Shown in pieces: positions 1 through 5,593 of a stretch of DNA of 5,593 nucleotides. The notes under the pieces were generated by a model, which did no database searches, was not told the DNA's origin, and worked only from the letters and a program-made list of their open reading frames with translations. Position 1 is the first letter of the stretch; each line of letters opens with the position of its first letter. The position numbers and the translations under genes were made by a program. This stretch comes from CAZCBN01 sp964496975 (GTDB taxonomy: Bacteria; Planctomycetota; Phycisphaerae; Phycisphaerales; UBA1924). The stretch lies in assembly GCA_964496975.1 (NCBI GenBank), contig CAZCBN010000168.1, positions 1 through 5,593 of the forward strand, read 5' to 3'.

Positions 1-10
1 CCCCCACACC

Positions 11-967
11 CTATCCGCGGCCCGCTCGCGCAAACATCGAATCCACAACACCCTGCGCCATCTCGCCCGCCAAAGCCCCCTCCGCCAAAAACCACACCGA
101 CCCCTCCACCACCCGCAGCCGCCGCAGCCACGTCCGCTGGTTCTTGGCAAATCGCCGCGTCTCGATCTTCGTCCGCTCCACCGCCTCGTCGTGGGAACAT
201 ACCCCCTCAAAGTGGGCAACAAACTGCTTGTACCCCAGCCCCTCCCGCGCCTGCGGCCCGAGCCGTCCTGCCGCCCACAGCCCCCGCGCCTCCTCCGCGA
301 GCCCCCGCGCCACCATCTCGCGCACCCGCGCGTTGATGCGCCGGTTGATCGCCTCGCTGGGCCACTCCAGCCCCACCAGCATCGCGTCCCCGCGGGCCCC
401 TCGGTCCCACTGCCCCTGGTGCTCGCTGATGGGCCGCCCCGTCTGGTGATACACCTCGAGCGCGCGCACCGTCCGCCGCTCGTCGTTCGCGTGGATGCGC
501 CCCGCCGCCGCCGGGTCCACCCGCTCCAGCTCCGCCCGCAGCGCCGCGAGCCCCTGCGCCCGGAGCCGCTCGCGTAGCGCCTCGTCCGGCGGCGGCCCCT
601 CAAACACGCCCTCGAGCAGCCCCTTCACATACAGGTGCGTCCCGCCCACCACGATCGGCACCCCCCCGGCCCCGCGCACCTCCGCGATCACCCCCTCCGC
701 CTCGCGCAGCCAGTCGTGCAGCGTGAACCGCTCCGTCGGCTCCACCAGGTCCATCAGCCGGTGCGGCACGCCCCCGCGTTCCTCCGCGGTCGGCTTCGCC
801 GTGCCGATGTCCATCCCGCGGTACACCTGAAACGCGTCCGCCGACAGCACCTGCGCCGGCACCCCGCGCCGCCCCAGCTCGTGCGCCACCGCCACCGCCA
901 GCGCCGACTTGCCCCCCGCCGTCGGCCCCGCGATCACCGGCATCGGCAGCCCGCGCGCGCCCGTCAC
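11..967 (-). CDS. miaA: tRNA dimethylallyltransferase MiaA
   Basis: MiaA transfers the dimethylallyl group of DMAPP to N6 of adenosine 37 in tRNAs that read codons starting with U, the first step towards (ms2)i6A; it is cytoplasmic. The 318-residue product has the family's usual length. It shows a P-loop GPTAGGKSAL at residues 14-23, the SADAFQVYRGMDIGTAKP block at 42-59 with the conserved Asp44 and Gln47, and GGTHLY at 108-113 with the conserved Thr110. The C-terminal signature (GLGYKQF, then ETRRFAKNQRTWLRR) is also present. The start is GTG at 967-965, which overlaps the upstream peptidase stop in GTGA. An in-frame ATG at 943-941, just before PVIAGPT, is an alternative start that keeps the P-loop; neither has a clear Shine-Dalgarno. 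The stop is TAG at 13-11. The gene is intact and identification is secure; only the start is uncertain. Confidence 0.96.
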   Translation of the reverse strand: MTGARGLPMPVIAGPTAGGKSALAVAVAHELGRRGVPAQVLSADAFQVYRGMDIGTAKPTAEERGGVPHRLMDLVEPTERFTLHDWLREAEGVIAEVRGAGGVPIVVGGTHLYVKGLLEGVFEGPPPDEALRERLRAQGLAALRAELERVDPAAAGRIHANDERRTVRALEVYHQTGRPISEHQGQWDRGARGDAMLVGLEWPSEAINRRINARVREMVARGLAEEARGLWAAGRLGPQAREGLGYKQFVAHFEGVCSHDEAVERTKIETRRFAKNQRTWLRRLRVVEGSVWFLAEGALAGEMAQGVVDSMFARAGRG

Positions 968-1821
968 AGGCGCTCGCCCGCCAGCGCCGCCGTCGCGGCG
1001 AGCACGCCCGCCACCGCCGCCTCGGTCGCCGCCCGCGCGTCGTGCCCGCGCTCAAACTCAATCGTCAGCACCGGCGTCTGCCGCTCGATCCCCAGCGCCG
1101 TGCCGAGCGACCCCGGCGGGTTCGTGTAGTTGGGCAAAAGCCGCCACCGATCGTCCAGCGCCGCCGCGGCGTCCGCGAACGCCGCACCGATCCGCTCCGC
1201 CCGCTCCGGCCCGTCTGGGTCCACAAAGGGCCCCGTCGCCGTGCTGTGAAACACCACGATCAACTCCGGCTCCACCGACTCGATCGCGTCCGCCACGCCC
1301 CCCGCCTCCGGCTCGCTCAGCGGGAAGGGCCCGTTCGACCGGTCGGGGCGAAAGTTCCGCGCCGGCCAGTTGCGGTTCAGGTCCACGCCCCGCGCGTTCC
1401 CGCGCGTGCCGTTCGCGAGCCCGTCGGGGTTCATCGCCGGCACCACCCAAAACGTCGCCCGCGCCGAAGCGGCCGACGCCGCGAGCCGGGCGCACAACTC
1501 GTCCACGTGCTGCCCCCCCTCCGGCTCGTTCCCGTGAATGCCCGCCAGCACCAGCACCCGCCGCGGCCCCGACCCCAGCTCCCGCAGCACGACGGCCCGC
1601 CCCTCCAGGCTCCGCGCAATCGTCCGCTCCGTCCACGGCTGCGCGGCCCCCGTCTCCGGGTCCAGCGGCGTGCGGACCGGCCCCTCCGCGCGCGCCGCGT
1701 CGGGCGCCCGCGGCGTCGCCGTGCAGCCGGCGAGCCCGCCGCCGACCACGCCGACGAGCCCGCCGATGAGCAGCGCAACCCCTGCCCACGCTGCCCCGTT
1801 CGTCCGCGCCTCCATCCGCAT
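964..1821 (-). CDS. M14 zinc peptidase, MpaA-like (murein peptide amidase type), predicted lipoprotein
   Basis: This 285-residue protein matches the M14 carboxypeptidase fold. The zinc ligands are His96 and Glu99 in GIHGNEPEG and His192 in VVFHS. Substrate-binding Asn/Arg lie in GVDLNRNWP (residues 145-153), and the likely catalytic glutamate is Glu255 in TIEFE. The order NPDG, RGNxxGVDLNRN, PLSEPEA, PPGSLGTALG resembles E. coli MpaA, which cleaves the gamma-D-Glu-diaminopimelate bond in murein peptides; that substrate is an inference. Residues 11-33 form a hydrophobic segment ending in the lipobox LAGC (Cys33), so the protein is probably a lipoprotein facing the periplasm, unlike cytoplasmic MpaA. 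The chosen start is ATG at 1821. ATG at 1815 is equally possible, since a GAGGGG at 1830-1825 lies 3 nt from the first and 9 nt from the second; an upstream ATG at 1869 would give an overlong n-region. The gene overlaps miaA by 4 nt and is probably cotranscribed with it. Confidence 0.87.
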   Translation of the reverse strand: MRMEARTNGAAWAGVALLIGGLVGVVGGGLAGCTATPRAPDAARAEGPVRTPLDPETGAAQPWTERTIARSLEGRAVVLRELGSGPRRVLVLAGIHGNEPEGGQHVDELCARLAASAASARATFWVVPAMNPDGLANGTRGNARGVDLNRNWPARNFRPDRSNGPFPLSEPEAGGVADAIESVEPELIVVFHSTATGPFVDPDGPERAERIGAAFADAAAALDDRWRLLPNYTNPPGSLGTALGIERQTPVLTIEFERGHDARAATEAAVAGVLAATAALAGERL

Positions 1822-1876
1822 GCACCCCTCACGATCCCCGCTCGACCACGCGCACCGTTCCTCACGCATCGCCCGC

Positions 1877-1882
1877 ATTATG
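1877..1882 (-). promoter_or_regulatory. Possible -10 element for the peptidase-miaA pair
   Basis: On the minus strand the hexamer reads CATAAT, five of six matches to TATAAT, in an otherwise very GC-rich gap. Transcription would begin near 1870, leaving about 49 nt of leader before the ATG at 1821, with a GAGGGG ribosome-site candidate in it. No convincing -35 is visible 16-18 bp upstream. It is the only good -10 candidate in this direction. Confidence 0.35.
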
Positions 1883-1899
1883 CGCCCACCCGCCGCCCG

Positions 1900-1905
1900 T
1901 ATGCT
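1900..1905 (+). promoter_or_regulatory. Possible -10 element for the GH2 gene (leaderless arrangement)
   Basis: TATGCT fits the TANNNT -10 pattern and ends 6 nt before the ATG at 1912. Transcription would therefore start at or next to the start codon, giving a leaderless or nearly leaderless mRNA. Consistent with this, no Shine-Dalgarno sequence precedes the ATG. No clear -35 is seen. Confidence 0.35.
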
Positions 1906-1911
1906 GGCCCG

Positions 1912-4086
1912 ATGCACCCGACCCACACCCGGGCCCCCGCCGACGCCGCAGCAACGTGGCTCGCCCCGCTCGCCGCCCTCATCACCGCCCTCGCCGCATC
2001 CTCCGCCCCCGCGCGCGACACCACGCCCCTCGACGCCGGCTGGATGTTCACCACCACCGATCCCACTGATCCCACCAATCCCGCGGCACCCTCCGCCGCC
2101 TGGACGCCCGTCACGCTCCCCCACACCTGGAACGCCGCCGACGGCCAGGACGGCAGCACCAACGGCAACGCCCCCTACCGCCGCGGCCCCGGCTGGTACA
2201 CCCTCTGCCTCCCGCACCTGCCCGCGCCGGGCGAGGCCCGCGCCTTCCTCCGCTTCGGCGCCGCCAACAGCCGGGCCGAGGTCTCGCTCGACGGCCTGCC
2301 CCTGGGCTCGCACATCGGGGGCCACACCGCCTTTTGCCTGGAGATCCCCCTCGCGGGCCTCCCCGCCGGCGGCGCGCGCACCCTCACCGTGCGCGTCGAC
2401 AACACCCACGACCCCGACATCGCCCCCTTCGACGCCGACTTCACCTTCTTCGGCGGCCTCTACCGCCCCGCGCAGCTCATCGTCGCGCCCAACGCCTGCA
2501 TCGACCCCACCCACCTCGGCTCCCAAGGCCTGTGGGTCGAGCAGCGCGCGCTGACCGATCTGCAGGCCGACCTCACCGCCCGCGTCGTCGCCAGCGCCGC
2601 GACGCCGCAGCGGGCGAGGCTCATCACCCGCGTGCGCACCGCCGCGGGCCGCGTCGTCTCCACGCGGCAGTCGGAGCACGACCTGACGCGCGAGCCGCAG
2701 ACCCTCGCCCACGACCACACCCTCGTCAGCCCGCGCCGCTGGGACGGCCCCGCCGACCCCTATCTCTACACGCTCGAGGCCGAGCTCATCGCCGGCGGCA
2801 TCGTCGCCCCCGCCGGCGCCCCGCCCGACCCCGCCGCGCCCGCCACGGCGATCGAGACGCGCGACGCCGCCTCGGTCACCTTCGGCGTGCGCACGATCGA
2901 GGTGGACCCGCAGCGCGGCTTCCTGCTCAACGGCCGCCCCTACCCCCTCCGCGGCGTGAACAAGCACCAGGACCTGCTGAACAAGGGCTGGGCCATCAGC
3001 CACGCCGACATCGCGCACGACATGGCGCTCATCGCGCGCATGGGCGCCAACGCCGTGCGCTTCGCCCACTACCCGCACGACCCGGCGGCCTACGCCGAGT
3101 GCGACCGCCGCGGCCTCATCGCCTACGCCGAGATCCCGCTTGTGAACCGCGTCACGCCGGGCGAAGCGTTCGCCGAGAACACGCAACAGATGCTGCGCGA
3201 GATGATCGCGCAGCTGCGCAACCACCCCAGCATCGCGCTCTGGGGCCTGCAGAACGAGGTGACCGCCCCCTGGGTGAAGGACCGCGGCGAAGACCCCGAG
3301 GCCCTCGTCCGCGCCCTGCACGCCCTCGCCCGCGACATGGACCCGAGCCGCCCGACCACCTCCGCCGGCACCGTGCCGCGCGAGCACCCGTCCAACTGGG
3401 TCGCCGATGTCCCGGGCGTGAACGCCTACTACGGCTGGTACGACGGCGAGCCCGAGGGCCTCGCCCCCTTCCTCGATCGGCTGCACGCGCAGCACCCGGA
3501 CAAGCCGCTGGGCCTCACCGAGTACGGCGCCGGCGCCAACATCCTGCACCACACCGACACGCCCACCAAGCCGCAGCACGACGGCGCCTTCCACCCCGAG
3601 ACGTGGCAGCGCCACCTGCACGAGGTGAGCTACGCGGCGATCGCCGAGCGGCCCTGGCTCTGGGGCACCTTCGTCTGGAACATGTTTGATTTCGCCGCCG
3701 ACCAGCGGCTGGAGGGCGACACCCCGGGCCGCAACGACAAGGGCCTTGTCACCTACGACCGCGCCACGCCGAAGGACGCGTACTACTTCTATCAGGCCAA
3801 CTGGTCCGCCGAGCCCATGGTCTACGTCGCCGACCGCCGGCACACGCGGCGCACGGAGGCGCTCACCAGCGTCACGGTCTACTGCAACGGCGCGTCGGTC
3901 ACGCTCTCGCGGAACGGCGAGGCGATCGGCACGCAACCGGTCGGCCCGCTGGGCATCGCGCGGTTTGAGGGCGTGCGGCTCTCGCCGGGCGAGAACGTGC
4001 TGCGCGCGACGGCCGAGTTCGAGGGCCCGGCCCGGCTCGGCGGGCCGCGGTCCGACGAGGTCCGCTGGCAGCTCGCGGCGGACTAA
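1912..4086 (+). CDS. Secreted glycoside hydrolase family 2 enzyme, beta-galactosidase-like
   Basis: This 724-residue GH2 enzyme should hydrolyse a terminal beta-linked sugar by the retaining mechanism. A hydrophobic segment (residues 16-31) followed by APA at 32-34 reads as a Sec signal peptide cleaved before Arg35. Then follow a jelly-roll sugar-binding domain (about 36-190, with LPHTWN and FFGGLYRP), an immunoglobulin-like domain (about 195-322) and a TIM barrel from about 324. Barrel motifs are RGVNKHQD at 347-354, RFAHYPHD at 383-390, the acid/base Glu449 in WGLQNEV and the nucleophile Glu537 in GLTEYGAG, with WGTFVWNMFDF at 584-594. A C-terminal beta-sandwich (about 636-724, with VTVYCNGASVTLSRNGE) resembles the DUF4982-type domain of such enzymes. 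RGVNKHQD and the following GWAISHADIAHDMALI resemble GH2 beta-galactosidases, but the substrate cannot be fixed from sequence. Start ATG at 1912 and stop TAA at 4084-4086; no neighbouring transporter or polysaccharide-utilisation genes are visible. Confidence 0.93.
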   Translation: MHPTHTRAPADAAATWLAPLAALITALAASSAPARDTTPLDAGWMFTTTDPTDPTNPAAPSAAWTPVTLPHTWNAADGQDGSTNGNAPYRRGPGWYTLCLPHLPAPGEARAFLRFGAANSRAEVSLDGLPLGSHIGGHTAFCLEIPLAGLPAGGARTLTVRVDNTHDPDIAPFDADFTFFGGLYRPAQLIVAPNACIDPTHLGSQGLWVEQRALTDLQADLTARVVASAATPQRARLITRVRTAAGRVVSTRQSEHDLTREPQTLAHDHTLVSPRRWDGPADPYLYTLEAELIAGGIVAPAGAPPDPAAPATAIETRDAASVTFGVRTIEVDPQRGFLLNGRPYPLRGVNKHQDLLNKGWAISHADIAHDMALIARMGANAVRFAHYPHDPAAYAECDRRGLIAYAEIPLVNRVTPGEAFAENTQQMLREMIAQLRNHPSIALWGLQNEVTAPWVKDRGEDPEALVRALHALARDMDPSRPTTSAGTVPREHPSNWVADVPGVNAYYGWYDGEPEGLAPFLDRLHAQHPDKPLGLTEYGAGANILHHTDTPTKPQHDGAFHPETWQRHLHEVSYAAIAERPWLWGTFVWNMFDFAADQRLEGDTPGRNDKGLVTYDRATPKDAYYFYQANWSAEPMVYVADRRHTRRTEALTSVTVYCNGASVTLSRNGEAIGTQPVGPLGIARFEGVRLSPGENVLRATAEFEGPARLGGPRSDEVRWQLAAD
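2059..2085 (+). repeat. Three-unit 9-bp tandem repeat inside the GH2 gene
   Basis: Units GATCCCACT, GATCCCACC and AATCCCGCG follow one another in frame and encode Asp-Pro-Thr, Asp-Pro-Thr, Asn-Pro-Ala (residues 50-58). They sit in a loop just after the first strand of the mature enzyme, where GH2 proteins vary in length. The first two units differ at one base, so slippage expansion is plausible. Confidence 0.6.
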
Positions 4087-4129
4087 GTCGGACGGCGTGC
4101 CTTCGCTGCGGTCGGTGTGGGGGGAAGGC

Positions 4130-4276
4130 GAACGCGAAGGAGGCGAAGGGAGGACGCGGAGGACGCGGAGAAGCCGGGACGGGTGGCGGGCCGAGCGGGC
4201 GACGGTGAGCGGGCTCGAAACCCCTGTGCGTCTCGCTCCTCTCCCTCCGCGTCCCGCCTCCGCGACCTTCGCGTTC
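4130..4276. repeat. Imperfect inverted repeat, dispersed intergenic palindromic-element type
   Basis: The left arm (4130-4170) and the reverse complement of the right arm (4236-4276) are both 41 nt and align without gaps. They share the block GAACGCGAAGG, the block GGACGCGGAGG at the same offset, and most bases between. The arms are separated by 65 nt. The left arm is purine-rich and contains a 9-bp tandem duplication, GGACGCGGA, at 4152-4160 and 4161-4169; the right arm is pyrimidine-rich. Known to me from many GC-rich genomes: intergenic repeats of this CGGAG/CTCCG style give spurious Leu-Arg-Val/Ser-Pro-Arg-rich translations. The surrounding DNA from about 4087 to 4310 may belong to the same element. 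It has no coding capacity. It could form a long hairpin in transcripts from either side; function unknown. Confidence 0.6.
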
Positions 4277-4338
4277 CACCGTGTCTCCGAGCTCTTCGCG
4301 TTCGATCGGTGCCGGCCGCGTTCACACGCGACGGGTCC

Positions 4339-4374
4339 AAAAACGCAACGCCGCCGGATTTCCCCGGCGGCGTT
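4339..4374 (-). terminator. Rho-independent terminator, minus strand
   Basis: AACGCCGCCGG (4347-4357) and CCGGCGGCGTT (4364-4374) form a perfect 11-bp stem around a 6-nt loop. Read on the minus strand, the stem is followed after GCG by five Ts (4343-4339), as in an intrinsic terminator. On the plus strand no T-run follows (CGACTCAACC), so it fits a minus transcript best, though the hairpin may also protect the 3' end of the GH2 mRNA. It would end either the glycosyltransferase-like transcript, whose stop codon is about 270 nt upstream, or a separate small RNA. Confidence 0.68.
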
Positions 4375-4644
4375 CGACTCAACCTCACTCTCACCTCCCA
4401 GACTCTGCTGGGCCAACCCCGGCGGCGAACCGCAGGGCCGGATGGGTGAGACGCCGCCCTCCCGGGCCGGCGTCCAACGACGGAGGCCGACCGTTTCGAT
4501 CGACCGCGTCACTCACTCTCGTCTGCCCACCGGGCAGGGCCGCACTGTACACATGCAACCGCCCATACTGCAACGTCTTGGGCTCCAGACGGGCGGAGAT
4601 TGTTGACAAGATTGCGCAAGTCAGGCCGAATGCCTACCACCGGG
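4375..4644. other. Non-coding convergent intergenic stretch with several hairpins
   Basis: No convincing gene is seen here. On the minus strand the stretch can form several hairpins: CTGCCC/GGGCAG at 4523-4537, a 7-bp GACGCCG/CGGCGTC stem extended past a bulge at 4450-4474, GCGG-TTCG-CCGC at the core of 4413-4441, and CCCAG/CTGGG at 4397-4412. A 9-bp direct repeat CTCACTCTC occurs at 4384-4392 and 4512-4520. A possible minus promoter (TTGCAG at 4573-4568, 18 bp, TACAGT at 4549-4544) would start a roughly 200-nt RNA ending at the terminator at 4339-4374. I did not recognise 6S, tmRNA, RNase P, SRP RNA or any riboswitch. A TTG-started frame of 72 codons (4609-4391, minus) has no support as a protein. 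Confidence 0.4.
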
Positions 4645-5593
4645 CTACGAACCGGGACCCGAAACTCCCCATAAGCCGCACTCAAATCGGTACTTGTGGA
4701 CCTCGCCGCTCCACAGCGTTCGCCACCGGGAAAACCCTTGGGCTTTGCCCAGCCGGGCGACTTCATCCCCGAGCGGGTCGGCCCGAAGAACGAACATGTG
4801 CCGTTCATCCAGCGATTGAAGACCGGACAACGCCGTCCAGCGCGGGTGCATCTGGATCACCAACTTATGGGGATGGTCCAGCCCAGAATACCCACCAGTC
4901 TTGGTCAGCCCGTTGTGGGCAGCAAACGCCCCCGCTGCGTACCACAGCACCTCGGGCCGAGCCTCAACCAGACCGTCGGCGGACAGAAATAGACCGGATG
5001 GTTCAATCGGCACCGCGCCGGAGCCTGTCAGGTCGGCGAGCGCACGGCCCAGGGCGGTTCCGGCGGCGCGGCCTGAGGTGGCCCGCTGCCGGGGTTCCAG
5101 TGTGGTGATCCAGGCGGCGGAGGCCACAGCGAGCGCGGCCAGCAGGACGCTGGGGTGACCCAGCAGCATCACCCGGCCGATGGCGGCGCGGCGCCGACCG
5201 AACCCGCCCCCGCACGCCCCGGCCACGGCATAGCCCACGAGCGGGCCCAACATGCCGCAGGCGGGCAGGGTGTAGCGCGGGTTGCCGACGCCGACGAGGA
5301 CGAACGCGACGACGGCGAGGCACCACGCGGCGGCGAGCGCGCGGGCGACGCGAGCGGCCGAGGTCGCGGGCCGGTCGCCCGGTGGGCTCCGCAGGGCGGA
5401 GCGCCAGCGTTCACGCCGCGCGTCGGGCCCCCACGGGAAGAGCACGGCGAGCGCGGCGGGCATCGAGGAGAGCCACGCCGCGGGCGCGAGCCCCGCGATG
5501 CGCCACGCGGGCTCGGTGAAGAGAAACTCGGAGGGGCTCTGCATGACGGCGTGCGCGAGTTCGCCCGTGGTGTCGAGGTGCGCGCGCACGGCG
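4645..5593 (-). CDS. Multi-pass membrane protein, GT39/ArnT-like glycosyltransferase, C-terminal part (start outside window)
   Basis: The frame is open from the right edge to a TAG at 4647-4645, giving 314 or more residues of the C-terminal part; the true start lies beyond 5593, and the GTG at 5589 is probably an internal valine codon. In residues numbered from that codon, hydrophobic segments at about 31-53, 81-102, 106-128 and 140-164 look like membrane helices. They are followed by a soluble tail of about 150 residues. The motif NPRYTLPACGMLGPLVGY (103-120) is characteristic of the late region of GT39/PMT- and ArnT-like enzymes, which move a sugar from a polyprenyl-phosphate carrier onto an acceptor at the outer face of the inner membrane. 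The N-terminal catalytic acidic motif cannot be checked here, so the family call is moderate and substrate unknown. G+C falls from about 77% to about 58-60% over the last 300 bp or so. Confidence 0.65.
   Translation of the reverse strand, partial: AVRAHLDTTGELAHAVMQSPSEFLFTEPAWRIAGLAPAAWLSSMPAALAVLFPWGPDARRERWRSALRSPPGDRPATSAARVARALAAAWCLAVVAFVLVGVGNPRYTLPACGMLGPLVGYAVAGACGGGFGRRRAAIGRVMLLGHPSVLLAALAVASAAWITTLEPRQRATSGRAAGTALGRALADLTGSGAVPIEPSGLFLSADGLVEARPEVLWYAAGAFAAHNGLTKTGGYSGLDHPHKLVIQMHPRWTALSGLQSLDERHMFVLRADPLGDEVARLGKAQGFSRWRTLWSGEVHKYRFECGLWGVSGPGS

Noticed and set aside
1042..1911. Upstream in-frame extension of the GH2 gene on the plus strand
   Set aside because: It is antisense to the peptidase and translates to Arg/Pro-rich sequence with no GH2 similarity; the signal peptide begins at the ATG at 1912.
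2334..3689. Long plus-strand open frame inside the GH2 gene in another frame
   Set aside because: It is an Arg/Pro-rich shadow of GH2 caused by G/C-ending codons.
964..4512. Very long minus-strand open frame running antisense through the whole GH2 gene into the peptidase
   Set aside because: Only its last 285 codons are the real peptidase. The rest mirrors the high-GC GH2 codons on the opposite strand, is low-complexity and rich in Arg, Gly, Val and Ala, and has no recognisable domain.
4384..4520. Direct repeat CTCACTCTC at 4384-4392 and 4512-4520, considered as a target-site duplication around a small insertion
   Set aside because: The DNA between the copies has no terminal inverted repeats, and the 9-mer is simple pyrimidine-rich sequence likely to recur by chance.
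4603..4608. Perfect TTGACA -35 match on the plus strand
   Set aside because: No -10-like hexamer lies 16-18 bp downstream (the sequence there is CCGAAT), and it would only transcribe antisense to the glycosyltransferase-like gene.
4391..4609. 72-codon TTG-started frame on the minus strand in the convergent gap
   Set aside because: It has no ribosome site and no recognisable motif, uses a rare start, and lies over predicted hairpins; chance openness in GC-rich DNA explains it.

Overview
This window looks like an ordinary chromosomal segment of a very GC-rich bacterium; most of the coding sequence is about 75% G+C with strong third-position G/C bias. The gene content fits a Planctomycetota-type genome (perhaps Phycisphaerae): a predicted secreted GH2 glycosidase, a predicted lipoprotein M14 peptidase, weak Shine-Dalgarno signals and an intergenic purine/pyrimidine palindromic repeat. 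That placement is an inference from style; no rRNA or other phylogenetic marker is present.

Layout, left to right. (1) 11-967, minus: miaA, the tRNA dimethylallyltransferase, complete. (2) 964-1821, minus: a predicted lipoprotein M14 zinc peptidase resembling murein-peptide amidases (MpaA-like). Its stop codon overlaps the miaA GTG start in a GTGA, so the two form a translationally coupled pair. (3) 1822-1911: a 90-bp divergent intergenic region with a -10-like hexamer for each direction. (4) 1912-4086, plus: a complete secreted glycoside hydrolase family 2 enzyme, beta-galactosidase-like, with both catalytic glutamates. (5) 4087-4644: a 558-bp gap between convergent genes. It holds an imperfect 41-bp inverted repeat of dispersed intergenic-element type, a strong hairpin plus T-run that reads as a minus-strand terminator, and a structured stretch that might be a small RNA. 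(6) 4645 to the right edge, minus: the C-terminal part of a multi-pass membrane protein resembling GT39/ArnT-type lipid-linked-sugar glycosyltransferases. Its start lies outside the window.

The genes do not form an obvious single pathway. The peptidase and GH2 enzyme are both predicted to act outside the cytoplasm (peptidoglycan peptides and beta-galactoside-type glycans respectively), and the glycosyltransferase-like protein would act at the membrane on surface glycans, so a loose cell-envelope/glycan theme is possible but unproven. I found no CRISPR array, transposase, tRNA, rRNA, toxin-antitoxin pair or defence system. The least explained parts are the convergent intergenic region and the distinctly lower-GC stretch from about 4540 to 4960, which crosses the 3' end of the glycosyltransferase-like gene.
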